From contig JAJDDO010000024.1 in assembly GCA_029260265.1 (NCBI GenBank), forward strand, positions 248,001 to 312,000: a stretch of 64,000 bases of DNA, given 5' to 3'. The notes beneath the pieces are model-generated. The model was given only the letters and a program-made list of their open reading frames with translations, ran no database searches and had not been told where the DNA came from. The DNA is from Phycisphaerales bacterium. Its GTDB lineage: Bacteria; Planctomycetota; Phycisphaerae; Phycisphaerales; UBA1924. Positions within the stretch are counted from its first letter, which is position 1, and the number at the start of each line of letters is the position of its first letter. Of this stretch, positions 25,723 to 34,825 are shown one piece after another. The position numbers were made by a program, and so were the translations under genes.

Positions 25723-26934
25723 ATGACCCAGATAGATCCACATAAAAAACGGTTGACGCGGATCACATGCGCCGAGCATGTGACACCATTCCTTCGGCGT
25801 GAAGTCGAGCAGCTCGGGTTCGAGATCCAGGATGAGGATCATGTCGCGGTGCACATCGGGGCAACACTCGAAGATTGCATGAGGCTGAATCTGCACCTGC
25901 GGACCGCACATCATACCTTCTGGTTGCTCTCGCGATTCCGGTGTCCGACATTGAACGCATTGATCACGCAGGCCTCGGCGTTCGCATGGGAAGATCTCAT
26001 CGAGAACGATTCCTATTTTACAATCACCTCCAATATCGATCACCACAGCATCGACAACTCCATGTATCCGAACCTCGTGCTCAAGGATGCGATTGTCGAC
26101 CGGATCAAAAAACACACCGGGGCCCGCCCGGATACCGGCCCGGATCGTTCGTGCGTCGTCATTCACCTCGTGTGGAAAGGCGATCGGGCGTGGATCTACC
26201 TCAACACCAACGGCATTCGGCTTTCGGATCGCGGGTATCGCAAGATGCCTCACCTCGCGCCGATGCGAGAGACCCTCGCTGCCGCGGTGCTGATGGCCTG
26301 CGGGTATGACGGGTCGACGCCGATGGTCAATCCGATGTGCGGATCGGGCACGCTGGCGATCGAGGCGGCGTTGATCGCCAGCGGGCGTGCGCCCGGATTG
26401 CTGCGAAGCGATGCCAGCTTCTTGCACACCGCCCTCGATATCGACGATTCCTACATCGAGATGCGCAAGCAAGCCCGCAAGTCCAAGCCTGTTTTTGAAG
26501 ACCCGATGCCCATCATCGCGACCGACAACGATCCGCGTGCGATCCAGGCTGCAAAGAAGAACGCGCTGACCGCGGGCGTAGAACATCTGATCGACTTCGA
26601 GGTATGCGACTTTGCGCAGACCGAGGTGCCTCAACTCGATGAGGGCCAGCACGGGCATGTAATCCTGAACCCCGAGTACGGGCTTCGGCTCGGCGAAGCC
26701 GATGCGCTGCGCCCGGTGTACAAAGGAATCGGTGATTTCTTTAAATCGAAATGCGGCGGGTACCGTGGGCATGTGTTCACCGGGAGCCGCGAACTTTCGC
26801 ATGAAATTGGACTCAAAACCGCGTCACGACAGATCTTCTTCAACGCCCAGATTGAATGTCGACTACTGAGCTATGAACTCTATCAGGGGACGCGCAAAGG
26901 GACTGGTCGACAAGAAATGCCGAACAACAGTTGA
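25723..26934 (+). CDS. THUMP-domain class I SAM-dependent RNA methyltransferase (RlmL-like)
   Basis: A 403-residue protein of the RlmL/TrmN group (COG0116 type), which methylates guanine N2 in rRNA or tRNA. The N-terminal ferredoxin-like plus THUMP region covers about 10-160. The methyltransferase domain has the SAM motif NPMCGSGTLAIEAA (about 205-218) and ATDNDPRAIQAAKKNA near 267. The catalytic motif, normally NPPYG, reads NPEYG (ILNPEYGLRLG near 310), a change in the position after the asparagine-proline pair. The gene is divergent from the thiolase with 73 bases between. The precise target base is not determinable. Confidence 0.82.
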   Translation: MTQIDPHKKRLTRITCAEHVTPFLRREVEQLGFEIQDEDHVAVHIGATLEDCMRLNLHLRTAHHTFWLLSRFRCPTLNALITQASAFAWEDLIENDSYFTITSNIDHHSIDNSMYPNLVLKDAIVDRIKKHTGARPDTGPDRSCVVIHLVWKGDRAWIYLNTNGIRLSDRGYRKMPHLAPMRETLAAAVLMACGYDGSTPMVNPMCGSGTLAIEAALIASGRAPGLLRSDASFLHTALDIDDSYIEMRKQARKSKPVFEDPMPIIATDNDPRAIQAAKKNALTAGVEHLIDFEVCDFAQTEVPQLDEGQHGHVILNPEYGLRLGEADALRPVYKGIGDFFKSKCGGYRGHVFTGSRELSHEIGLKTASRQIFFNAQIECRLLSYELYQGTRKGTGRQEMPNNS

Positions 26935-27048
26935 TCAAAGGTGAAATCACCCCTTTGAATTCCCCCCGTACAAGCAATGAAAACAGGTTGTAATTTGCGT
27001 TGAAAAGCCTTCCTTGATACAATGACCCCGAAGAGGGAAAGGGGTCTG

Positions 27049-28296
27049 ATGCGCAATGATAAAATCGAGAGCACTCGCTCATTGAGTGATTCTGGTGCGC
27101 CCAAGGCGGAGCACTCGGTTGCTGTCGATGTCGCTGCAGATCTCCGCAACTCGATGCGAGCGTTGTTCGATGGGTTGCCCGGTTCCCCGAGTCGCCCGAC
27201 CGAGATCTCGCGCCTGATTGGGGTCTCTCGCGTGATGGTGAGCCGGACGGCAAGTTCGATCAAAAAAGAGACACCGATCGAGACACTCACCAGCATCCCC
27301 GGCCCGGAATCTCTGCGGTCCATGGTCACCGGGGCTCTGGAGTTGGGGGTGCCAAAGGAAACCAGCCAAATCGCGCTCGAAGCAATCGATGGGTTCGACA
27401 GGCTGATCCGACAACACTTTGGAACACGCTCAGCATTGAATGCAGCATTGAGTACGCAGAACGCTGAAGCGCTCGAACGGTTTGAACAAGCAAGCCGGTA
27501 CGAGGTCTTCAAGGGCATGGGAAAGGTTCTTGGTGTTGAAGCAGAGACATGGCTCAACTCCATGACGCTGGTGCCGAACGCGGACGATCCGGCGTCGGTT
27601 GATGTAACAAGCGTGCACGGGATGGTTGGGTTGCATCGCCTACGCCCTGATATGCCGATTCACCTCTCTTTCGGCCTGCCACCAATGCTCGCGACCGAGG
27701 CTCAAGAAACCAACCACATCGAGCTCGACCTTTCGCCGTACTATCAAAACAAACCAACACCGATCGAATCGAATCACCTGAACGGACAACTCATCCATTC
27801 ATTGGCTGCGATGGATACAGACAAATCCGCCAAGTATGACATGCTCGCGGTGAGCCATTCTCCGAAGATGTCTTATCGGTACGCGACGGAAACCCGCACA
27901 AAACGCGGCGTGTGTGTGATTCCTGATATCCCGGTCGGCAATCTGGTTGCCGATGTACTTCTTCACGGCGATCTCTTCGATGGAATCGAACCCGATTTCT
28001 ATGTATACAACATGAACGCGAGGGGCGGAGCCAGGCCGGATGATCGTTCACGCGATATCGATCTCATCCCGAGCCAAGCTACAAGGGCCATCCGGAAGCT
28101 GGGGACAGGTCTCGACGCGCTCACCTTGTCCGAGATCCCAACATACCAGAGCATGATCAAACAAGTGCACGCCCAACTCGGGTACGACACCGAAGAGTTC
28201 AGGCACTACCGATTACAGATCCCCTATCCCGTCACCGGATTCCAGTATGTGATCGCGTTTGAAGTTCAACCAAAGCCTGGCTCGGAGCCGGGCTGA
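27049..28296 (+). CDS. Unrecognised protein with N-terminal helix-turn-helix
   Basis: About 415 residues from the ATG at 27049 (GAAAGGGG just upstream); a TACAAT sequence at 27018-27023 overlaps the alternative start at 27022 and may be the -10 box. Residues ~35-85 look like a DNA-binding domain (RPTEISRLIGVSRVMVSRTA). The rest shows no motif I recognise: a helical middle (IDGFDRLIRQHFGTRSALNA) and a mixed alpha/beta C-terminal half with MPIHLSFGLPP, PIPV-like and RYATETRTKRGVCVI segments. It has no signal peptide or membrane segment, so it is a cytoplasmic regulator candidate, perhaps with a ligand-binding C-terminal domain. It is convergent with rnc, the stops being adjacent. Confidence 0.6.
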   Translation: MRNDKIESTRSLSDSGAPKAEHSVAVDVAADLRNSMRALFDGLPGSPSRPTEISRLIGVSRVMVSRTASSIKKETPIETLTSIPGPESLRSMVTGALELGVPKETSQIALEAIDGFDRLIRQHFGTRSALNAALSTQNAEALERFEQASRYEVFKGMGKVLGVEAETWLNSMTLVPNADDPASVDVTSVHGMVGLHRLRPDMPIHLSFGLPPMLATEAQETNHIELDLSPYYQNKPTPIESNHLNGQLIHSLAAMDTDKSAKYDMLAVSHSPKMSYRYATETRTKRGVCVIPDIPVGNLVADVLLHGDLFDGIEPDFYVYNMNARGGARPDDRSRDIDLIPSQATRAIRKLGTGLDALTLSEIPTYQSMIKQVHAQLGYDTEEFRHYRLQIPYPVTGFQYVIAFEVQPKPGSEPG

Positions 28297-29019
28297 TCAA
28301 TCCTCGGTGACGATGGAGTGCCCATCGGTGTTCGTTTCGATCAGCCCGAGCGTTTCGAGCGCGGCGCGGGCGGCCTGCTGCTCGGCCTCCTTCTTGGACT
28401 GCCCCCAGTTGGCCTCGAACTCTTGGCCCTTGATATCCACCGCGATGCGGAACGCCTTGGCATGGTCCGGACCTTTTTCGTCCAATATCCGGTAGCTCGG
28501 AGCAACGCCTAATGATTGCTGGGCGTGCTGTTGAAGCATGCTTTTGAAGTTGTGCTGATGCCCGGATTCTTCCGCAGCCACTATCGCCGGATCAATCAAC
28601 GGATGCAGAAATGCACGAACCGCGAGCATCCCGCCATCGATGTACAACGCCGCGATGACGGATTCGAGGATCGCCGCTGCCAGTGATTGCGGGAGGGCCT
28701 TGTGCGTGCGCATGCCCTTGCCGACCACGATCAGCTTGTCGAGCCCGATCTCGATCGCGATCTCGGCGCAGGTTGACCGCGAGACCGCGAGTGACTTGAT
28801 CTTGGTCATCTCCCCTTCGAGCAGATGAGGAAAGAGCTCGAAGATCCGTTCACAGACCACCATCCCGAGGATGGCATCGCCGAGAAACTCGAGCCGTTCA
28901 TTGGATTCAAGTCTCGATTCAGCGACCGATGCATGACGCATTGATCTCCGGAGGATCTCGATTTCCTTGAAGGTGTACCCAAGGATGCGTTGAGCCTCAT
29001 CGGTGTTGTAGTCTCCCAC
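28297..29019 (-). CDS. rnc: Ribonuclease III
   Basis: Double-strand-specific endoribonuclease for rRNA and mRNA processing. The catalytic signature is ERLEFLGDAILG (near residue 37) with the second acidic site in ESVIAALYIDGG (near 110). A double-stranded-RNA-binding domain fills the last ~70 residues (FKSMLQQHAQQ... to AEQQAARAALETLG). I place the start at a GTG (29019) with GGAG 7 bases upstream. That gives 240 residues and a normal N terminus; the open frame runs up to 29175, but the extra 52 residues are Arg/Pro-rich and unlike the family. Confidence 0.9.
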   Translation of the reverse strand: MGDYNTDEAQRILGYTFKEIEILRRSMRHASVAESRLESNERLEFLGDAILGMVVCERIFELFPHLLEGEMTKIKSLAVSRSTCAEIAIEIGLDKLIVVGKGMRTHKALPQSLAAAILESVIAALYIDGGMLAVRAFLHPLIDPAIVAAEESGHQHNFKSMLQQHAQQSLGVAPSYRILDEKGPDHAKAFRIAVDIKGQEFEANWGQSKKEAEQQAARAALETLGLIETNTDGHSIVTED

Positions 29020-29325
29020 GGTCAATCTCCGCTGCAAAGCCCCGCCGTGCCTCCGGACTGAGGGGGCACACCGAAGCCTGGTCAATATGCGAGGATGAGG
29101 CGGATCGACGAGCGCTCGTGCAGTGTTTGCGATCAAACACCGAACGAGGGGCCGCGGAACCAAGAGACCCTTCAAGATCCCCGCGAGAGCTCATTATCGC
29201 GTTCCAACCCGTTGATGTCCAATGAATTCCATCTCTGGCGGTAATTGAAACTGGACGATGGGCATTGCCGGGGATACACTCTCGACCCTCATCGATGTCG
29301 ATGGGCGAACTGAGAGGATGTATCC
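29020..29325. other. rnc-rpmH divergent spacer with palindromes
   Basis: About 306 bases with no protein gene. It contains a perfect 12-base palindrome ACGAGCGCTCGT (29108-29119) and, 3 bases later, a hairpin GTGTTTG-CGAT-CAAACAC (29123-29140). It must also hold the divergent promoters. A small structured RNA is possible; I do not recognise a known family (not RNase P, SRP or tmRNA by their core sequences). Confidence 0.45.
29252..29280 (+). promoter_or_regulatory. Candidate rpmH promoter
   Basis: -35 TGGACG (29252-29257), 17-base spacer, -10 TACACT (29275-29280). The transcript would begin about 40 bases before the rpmH start codon, with GAGAGGA (29312-29318) as ribosome binding site. Confidence 0.35.
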
Positions 29326-29466
29326 ATGGCAATGCACTACCCCCGTCGCAAGAGCAACACCAAGCGTCGCCGCTCGTTCGGTTTCCGTGCACGGATGAGA
29401 ACCAAGAGCGGACGCAAGCTGCTCAACCGTCGCCGTCGCATCGGCCGCAAGACAGAAACAGTCTAA
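29326..29466 (+). CDS. rpmH: 50S ribosomal protein bL34
   Basis: A 46-residue, extremely basic protein: starts [16 protein letters not shown] and continues [20 protein letters not shown], then [10 protein letters not shown]. The block GFRARM-x-TKSGRK-L is diagnostic of bL34. The ATG at 29326 has a strong ribosome binding site GAGAGGA 7 bases upstream; a second ATG at 29332 is less well placed. The gene stands alone: a terminator follows, and rnpA, the usual next gene, is not there. It is below normal ORF length cut-offs and easily missed. Confidence 0.95.
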   Translation: MAMHYPRRKSNTKRRRSFGFRARMRTKSGRKLLNRRRRIGRKTETV

Positions 29467-29521
29467 GTTTCGTCATGCCGAACCCGACCTTGATCGGGTG
29501 AACCAAAGAGGCCCCACTCGA

Positions 29522-29544
29522 CCCTGCCAAAAGGCGGGGTTTTT
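29522..29544 (+). terminator. Rho-independent terminator after rpmH
   Basis: CCCTGCC (29522-29528), loop AAAA and GGCGGGG (29533-29539), with one T-G pair, then TTTTT. It lies 55 bases after the rpmH stop. Confidence 0.85.
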
Positions 29545-29665
29545 CGTGCGCCCGCCCACATCCCAGCCCAGCAATCTACCCCCGGAATCTGAGAGAATGC
29601 TGGTTTTCGGACGGATCTGAGCCATTCTTAGAGGAGAAGACTGAACAACCTCACGAGGACTTCCC

Positions 29666-30214
29666 ATGAAACTCATCTTTGTAATGACGATCCCCTTCGC
29701 GACGGCGCTCGCTCTGGCAGCACCGGTGGATCCGATGGGTCCCGAAGTGCTCACGGTCTCGTTTCAACTCCAAGGCGTTGAGAGCTTCGATGCTGCGGGC
29801 GACGCGAGCAATACCACGCTCGATCAGTTTCTCGGTGCAGGCTCAAGGGTCATCGGGGTGCAGTGGGAGGGTGTCGAGCTCAGAACCGTCGGCAACAGCT
29901 TCCTCAACGAAGCAAGCATCGGGCTCAATTCCCAGGTGTCCCTGCGCGTCGGCGCAACTGATAACTTCTCTGGCATTGGGTTCTACGACTCCGCGGGGAT
30001 GATTGACCTGATCAGTGCCGGGCTTGATTATGTGCTCGATGATGGGATGCTCGACATTGAGTTCTTCGAGACGACGGACGATGCCCCTGATCAGGTCGAC
30101 GCCTTGTACGCGGCCGGCAAGTTCACGGTGCACTACATACCCGTGCCATCGCCGAGCTCTGCTGCGATGCTCGCATGTGCGGGGCTTCTCGCGGCACGCC
30201 GCCGGCGTTACTGA
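29666..30214 (+). CDS. Secreted protein with PEP-CTERM-like sorting tail
   Basis: A 182-residue exported protein. The signal peptide is MKLIFVMTIPFATALALAAP. The middle is a beta-rich domain with no family I recognise. The C terminus has the tripartite pattern of PEP-CTERM sorting signals: VPSPSS, a hydrophobic helix AAMLACAGLLA, and ARRRRY. Such proteins are cleaved by an exosortase and delivered to the envelope or exopolysaccharide. It overlaps the end of the convergent acetyltransferase gene by 7 bases. Confidence 0.78.
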   Translation: MKLIFVMTIPFATALALAAPVDPMGPEVLTVSFQLQGVESFDAAGDASNTTLDQFLGAGSRVIGVQWEGVELRTVGNSFLNEASIGLNSQVSLRVGATDNFSGIGFYDSAGMIDLISAGLDYVLDDGMLDIEFFETTDDAPDQVDALYAAGKFTVHYIPVPSPSSAAMLACAGLLAARRRRY

Positions 30215-30804
30215 GCTCCAGCATTTATCTCCCGCCAACGCTCAACGGTCATCGCGTACCGTTCGTGGTCTTCCCATCGCCCCTGAATTTTGAGGTACTT
30301 CTCGGAGTACCCCTCCTTCGCAAATCCGCACCCGCGGAGCGTCGCGATTGATCGCTCGTTGCTCGGCATGACATTGGCGCTCACACGATGCAGCCCAAGG
30401 GCCTCGAACGAGTGCCGCAACCCCAGCGCGATCCCGGACTGCATGTACCCATTGCCGACGAACCGCGTCCCGAGCCAGTATCCGAACCGCCCGGACTGCA
30501 GCACACCCCGCTCGATTGCGCTCAGGCATATCCGCCCCGCAATCTCCCCGGTGCTGCGGGTGCAGATCAGCCACCGGTGTTCGCTTTCGGTCTTCCGTGA
30601 TCCGAACTCACGGTCAAACATTTCATCGCCGAAGATGTCCAATCCCGAAGGCGGGATGGGCTCCCAACGCTCCAGCGTTTCGCGGCTTTGCCTGCGCAGC
30701 TGAACAAACTCCTCGCGATCACCCGGCACCGGATACCGCAAGAACACACGAGAATCAGACTCGATCGCGTATCGAATATGCCTTGTCTTTGTAGGCGGCT
30801 TCAT
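30208..30804 (-). CDS. GNAT-family N-acetyltransferase (RimJ/RimL type)
   Basis: A 198-residue acetyltransferase. Recognisable elements are RVFLRYPVPGDREEFVQLRR at the N terminus, IAGRICLSAIERGVLQSGRF, the acetyl-CoA-binding region FGYWLGTRFVGNGYMQSGIA, and the C-terminal NVMPSNERSIATLRGCGFAKEG typical of the RimJ/RimL branch, which acetylates protein N termini or small amines. The ATG at 30804 (MKPPTK) is chosen because the extra N-terminal stretch of the longer frame is unlike the family. The substrate is unknown. Confidence 0.85.
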   Translation of the reverse strand: MKPPTKTRHIRYAIESDSRVFLRYPVPGDREEFVQLRRQSRETLERWEPIPPSGLDIFGDEMFDREFGSRKTESEHRWLICTRSTGEIAGRICLSAIERGVLQSGRFGYWLGTRFVGNGYMQSGIALGLRHSFEALGLHRVSANVMPSNERSIATLRGCGFAKEGYSEKYLKIQGRWEDHERYAMTVERWREINAGAQ

Positions 30805-30835
30805 AGGCTCATTGTCCGCACAGTGCGGGCACGAA

Positions 30836-31774
30836 TCAATCCTCGGCGTAATCCGCGTACGGGTCTGGTTCGCCCATCTGCCCGTCTCCCGGCGATGCCT
30901 TTGCACCCAAGATCCACCCCGCGGTGCCCAAGATCACGCCGATGCAAGCAATCCGGACAAGCATCCCGACGATGGAATCCATCTTCGGGATCGATGCGAC
31001 CAGCGGCAGCAGGGCGATCGCGCCCAACGCGGTGATACTGACCGGCTCGGCCTGGATCCCCGCACCAATCAGCATCATGATGAGGATCCCCGTCAGCATA
31101 CTGACGCTACCCCGCGAGATACGCATCCGCTTGAAGATCAGCCCGACGAGCGTGACATTGGTCAGCACCGCGATCACGCCGATGAGCATCATCGATCCGA
31201 TCCCGATACTCATGTGGTACATGATCGGCATCAGCCCACCAAATGCTACGAGCTGAACAACCCCCGCCTTCCACGCGCTCGTCGATTCCAACGCGCGATC
31301 GGCATGCTGGGCGATCAGCGACCCCCCGAGCCCGCCAAAGACCATGATCCCCACCAAATCACTCATCGCGAGGATCTCGGATCCAACATACGGGAACGCG
31401 AGCATCCAGATCGCGATCGCGTACCCGATCGCACGCGTTGGAATCACCAGGATACTCGGCCAGCGGATCAACCCCTCGACAAAGGCAAAGAGCGCGATCA
31501 CCACCGTCGCGTGCAGGTACCGCTCGGTTGCGCTCGCCGGCCACCACAAAGCGCCCGTGTTGATCACGAGATCACACGCGATCAGTCCGCCAGCAATCAG
31601 CAGCGGGATCAACCACCTCGGCCCATCGGAAGCAATCGCCGCGTCGGATTCGATCTCGCGGATCGTTGATCGCCTCGAATGCCATCCCCAGACAGCGAAC
31701 AGAAGAAGAAAAGCGACGACGCCCGGGAGGACGCCGCCGTAGATGATCAAATTCATGCGGAGTTGTGGATCCAT
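30836..31774 (-). CDS. Polytopic membrane protein of unknown function
   Basis: A 312-residue integral membrane protein with about nine hydrophobic segments, beginning IIYGGVLPGVVAFLLLFAVW and ending LVRIACIGVILGTAGWILG, followed by a short acidic cytosolic tail (SPGDGQMGEPDPYADYAED). There are few charged residues inside the membrane and no transporter or enzyme motif I recognise. It follows the YceI gene by 13 bases on the same strand, so they may be co-transcribed. Confidence 0.7.
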   Translation of the reverse strand: MDPQLRMNLIIYGGVLPGVVAFLLLFAVWGWHSRRSTIREIESDAAIASDGPRWLIPLLIAGGLIACDLVINTGALWWPASATERYLHATVVIALFAFVEGLIRWPSILVIPTRAIGYAIAIWMLAFPYVGSEILAMSDLVGIMVFGGLGGSLIAQHADRALESTSAWKAGVVQLVAFGGLMPIMYHMSIGIGSMMLIGVIAVLTNVTLVGLIFKRMRISRGSVSMLTGILIMMLIGAGIQAEPVSITALGAIALLPLVASIPKMDSIVGMLVRIACIGVILGTAGWILGAKASPGDGQMGEPDPYADYAED

Positions 31775-31787
31775 ATCAATAGATCGG

Positions 31788-32447
31788 TTATTGCCCGATT
31801 GCTTCGATACTGATCACCAGCTCGACGGTGTTGCTCAACGGACCGTCTTCGCCGCCGCCGGCTGCGAGGTACTTGTTGATCTCGAAGTCTCCGCGCTTGA
31901 TACTGAAGCGGACCTCTGCGCCGAGTTTGTCCTCGCCGTTGAACGAGCCCATGCGGAGATCAGTCATCGTGGCGGTGATGGTCTTGGTGACGCCGCGGAG
32001 ATCGAGCTCGCCGGTCACCTCATAGACGCCGTCGCTCTTCTCGGCGATCGAGCTGGATGCAAAGGTGGCGTTGCGGAACTGACGAGAGTTGAAGAAATCG
32101 ACATCGCGCAGGTGCCCATCGCGGGTGCGGCTGTTGGTGTCGATGGATTTGATCGAGACCTCAAACTCGATGGTCGAGTTGGCGAAGTCATCCTCATCAA
32201 GGTTGATCGAGCCTTTGAAATCGTTGAATCGCCCATAAAAGTTGGCGACCTGGGCATGAACGATCATGAAGTTGACCGACGAGTGCGTGTTGTCCACTTC
32301 GTAGGCCCGGGTGCCCGCAGTATTCTCGGCGGTCATGACCGAGGCGGTCTGTGTTTCGTTGCCGGTCCACCCGGCGAGCGCGAAGACCGAGCCTGCGAGA
32401 CCGAGCGAGAGCGCCGCGGCGCCGATGGTGTTTTTGATGGTTGACAT
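31788..32447 (-). CDS. YceI-family periplasmic protein
   Basis: A 219-residue secreted protein. The signal peptide MSTIKNTIGAAALSLGLAGS leads to a lipocalin-like YceI domain: YEVDNTHSSVNFMIVHAQVA, NFYGRFNDFKGSINLDEDD, then DGHLRDVDFFNSRQFRNATF, all conserved signatures. YceI proteins bind amphiphilic or polyisoprenoid molecules in the periplasm. The ATG at 32447 starts the signal peptide; the longer frame to 32489 does not. The downstream membrane protein is 13 bases away. Confidence 0.9.
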   Translation of the reverse strand: MSTIKNTIGAAALSLGLAGSVFALAGWTGNETQTASVMTAENTAGTRAYEVDNTHSSVNFMIVHAQVANFYGRFNDFKGSINLDEDDFANSTIEFEVSIKSIDTNSRTRDGHLRDVDFFNSRQFRNATFASSSIAEKSDGVYEVTGELDLRGVTKTITATMTDLRMGSFNGEDKLGAEVRFSIKRGDFEINKYLAAGGGEDGPLSNTVELVISIEAIGQ

Positions 32448-32598
32448 GATGAAGCCCTGTGATGGTGTGTTGGTTGCTCCCATAGGCACATGCCGACGCG
32501 GAGGCTTGCGTACTTAATCAACGATGGTTCGTGAAACTGTATTCCAAAATGATTGGTAAGAAAAATGAAACACAAATTACAGACTGGGATGTCCAGAT

Positions 32599-34179
32599 TC
32601 ACTCCCACTCAATCGTCGCCGGCGGCTTGCTCGATATGTCGTACACAACCCGGTTCACGCCGCGGACCTCGTTGATGATTCTTGTCGAGATCCTCGCGAG
32701 CACATCGAACGGGATACGGGCCCAGTCGGCGGTCATGAAGTCCTGTGTTTCCACAGCCCGCAGCGCGACGACTCGCTCGTAGGTCCGCCCGTCGCCCATC
32801 ACGCCGACAGATTGCACGGGCAGCAGCACCGCGAAGACCTGACTCGTCTTGCGGTACAACCCGGCGGCGACGATTTCTTCGAGCAAAATCTCGTCCGCGT
32901 TGCGCACGATCTCGAGCTTCTCCTCGGTGATCTCGCCGAGCACCCGCACCGCGAGCCCCGGGCCGGGGAACGGGTGACGCCAGACGATCTGGTCGGGCAC
33001 GCCGAGCACGGTCCCGAGGGCTCGGACCTCATCTTTGAAGAGCTCACGCACCGGTTCGACCAGCTCGAAGCCGAGCTCTTCGGGGAGCCCGCCGACATTG
33101 TGGTGCAGCTTTATGTTTGCGCTGTTTCCCGCGTGCCCATGCCCGGATTCGATCACATCAGGATAAAGCGTGCCCTGGGCAAGGAAGTGAGCATCAGGAA
33201 TGTCCTTGGCAGCATCCTTAAAGCACTCAATAAACCGATGCCCGATGCGCTTGCGTTTTTCCTGCGGATCCTCGATGCCCTCGAGGTCGCCAAGAAACTC
33301 CGCTCGCGCATCAACGACGCGGAGATCGATATGGAAGTGGTCGCGGAATGTGTGCTCGACGAGGTCACGCTCTTTCTTGCGGAGCAAGCCGTTGTCGACG
33401 AACACGCAGACAAGCTGATCGCCGATGGCTTTGTGCAAGAGTGCAGCAACCACCGAAGAGTCAACACCACCGGACAACCCACAGATGACGGTCTTTTCGC
33501 CGACGAGTTCACGCACGCGTTCTGCTTCGGCCTCGGCGAAGTCGCTCATCTTCCAGATGCCGGTGCATTTACAAGTCTCATAGAGGAAGTTGCGGAACAG
33601 ATCAACACCGTGGGGCGTGTGCGTAACCTCTGGGTGGAACTGGACGCCGAGGAACCGGTGCGCCGGATTGGTGGATTTGACCGCGGCGTACGGGCAGGTC
33701 TCGGTCGAAGCAATCGGGACAAGATGGGCACCGGCAAGGTCTTCGATCTGATCGCCGTGCGACATCCAGACCTGGGTTGAATCGGGCACCGCGTCGAACA
33801 GCCCGCTTGGTTCGTGGATGTGCAGCTGCGCGCGCCCGTACTCGCGATGATCGGCTGGGGTGACCTTTGCGCCAAGCAGGTGGCACGAGAGCTGCATCCC
33901 GTAGCAGATCCCCAGCACGGGCACGCCGAGCTCGAGGACTTTGGGATCCATGCTCGGGGCGCCATCGTCGGTGACCGAGGACGGCCCGCCCGAGAGGATG
34001 ATCCCCTTGGGGTTCATCTTGCGGATTTCTTCAGCGGGTGTATCCGGGGAGATAAGCACAGAGAACACGCCCGCATCGCGTACACGCCGACAGATCAACT
34101 GGGCTGTCTGCGCCCCGAAATCGAGCACTGGGACAATTTCTTTGTGCAATGCGGTGAGTTTGTCGATGTTTGGCGTCAT
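32599..34179 (-). CDS. guaA: GMP synthase (glutamine-hydrolysing)
   Basis: Converts XMP to GMP using ATP and glutamine. The N-terminal class I amidotransferase has the catalytic cysteine in [16 protein letters not shown] and the His/Glu site in [16 protein letters not shown]. The ATP pyrophosphatase domain has the PP-loop [20 protein letters not shown]. The dimerisation domain ends KPPATIEWE, as in all GuaA. Length (526 aa) is normal. The ATG at 34179 is chosen for its GGAG ribosome binding site; the frame continues to 34263 without support. Confidence 0.97.
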   Translation of the reverse strand: MTPNIDKLTALHKEIVPVLDFGAQTAQLICRRVRDAGVFSVLISPDTPAEEIRKMNPKGIILSGGPSSVTDDGAPSMDPKVLELGVPVLGICYGMQLSCHLLGAKVTPADHREYGRAQLHIHEPSGLFDAVPDSTQVWMSHGDQIEDLAGAHLVPIASTETCPYAAVKSTNPAHRFLGVQFHPEVTHTPHGVDLFRNFLYETCKCTGIWKMSDFAEAEAERVRELVGEKTVICGLSGGVDSSVVAALLHKAIGDQLVCVFVDNGLLRKKERDLVEHTFRDHFHIDLRVVDARAEFLGDLEGIEDPQEKRKRIGHRFIECFKDAAKDIPDAHFLAQGTLYPDVIESGHGHAGNSANIKLHHNVGGLPEELGFELVEPVRELFKDEVRALGTVLGVPDQIVWRHPFPGPGLAVRVLGEITEEKLEIVRNADEILLEEIVAAGLYRKTSQVFAVLLPVQSVGVMGDGRTYERVVALRAVETQDFMTADWARIPFDVLARISTRIINEVRGVNRVVYDISSKPPATIEWE

Positions 34180-34378
34180 GGTGGTACTCCTCGATGCAGT
34201 TGGTCGATAGAGGTGCGGCTGACCCATCGCGTGCGATGCGTCCGATAATCCCGGTGCCCGCATCGAGTACCGGAGAAGATCGTAGGGCGGGTCGATACAG
34301 ATTCCTCAGAAAAGGAGCAACTGATTGCCCTGGATTCCGAATAAGACTACACGAACCACACACGCCTACCATCGCGGC

Positions 34379-34822
34379 ATGTCTTTGAGGGATAGAAGCT
34401 TGCACCGATGGATGATCGCAGATGATCATCGAGCCCAGACAATCAAGAGCACCCGCATCGGAGTGGGGCTTGCAATGGTTCTCGGACTCGGCATAACCCT
34501 TGGAGGTTGTCAACCTGTACAGACCGGGTTTGACTCACCGGCACCAACCAAACGCATTGATGCAATCGTTGCGGCTTCGGATTTGGATGATCCGGGATCA
34601 CTTGGCAAACTCATAGGACAACTGCAATCCCCCGACCCCGCAGCACGCATGCTTGCCATCCGCGCCCTGCAGACCAGAACCGGAGAGACATTCGGATACG
34701 AGCACGCCGCCCCACGGTGGGAACGGATCGAGTCGATCAACCAATGGGTTGAATACCTCGATGAGTACGAATCGCAATGGGCTGCCAAACAAGAACCGAA
34801 TGGCGAGCCCGCGGTCGATTGA
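34379..34822 (+). CDS. Small lipoprotein with HEAT-like segment
   Basis: A predicted lipoprotein: the hydrophobic stretch IGVGLAMVLGLGITLGGC ends in a lipobox (LGGC). The mature part (~115 residues) has one HEAT-like helix pair, LGKLIGQLQSPDPAARMLAI, then a helical WERIESINQWVEYLDEYESQ segment. The start is uncertain: ATG at 34379 or, with a shorter signal sequence, ATG at 34412. It lies 3 bases before the anti-sigma kinase gene. Function unknown. Confidence 0.65.
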   Translation: MSLRDRSLHRWMIADDHRAQTIKSTRIGVGLAMVLGLGITLGGCQPVQTGFDSPAPTKRIDAIVAASDLDDPGSLGKLIGQLQSPDPAARMLAIRALQTRTGETFGYEHAAPRWERIESINQWVEYLDEYESQWAAKQEPNGEPAVD

Positions 34823-34825
34823 CCG

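Noticed and set aside
25564..26802. 412-residue minus-strand frame
   Set aside because: It is antisense to the RlmL-like methyltransferase, Arg/Pro/His-rich, and shows no domain.
28297..29175. Long N-terminal form of RNase III
   Set aside because: The extra 52 residues are Arg/Pro-rich and non-conserved; the GTG at 29019 has a proper ribosome binding site.
29040..29240. Known structural RNA (RNase P, SRP RNA or tmRNA) in the rnc-rpmH spacer
   Set aside because: None of the core sequences of these RNAs is visible; only short palindromes are present.
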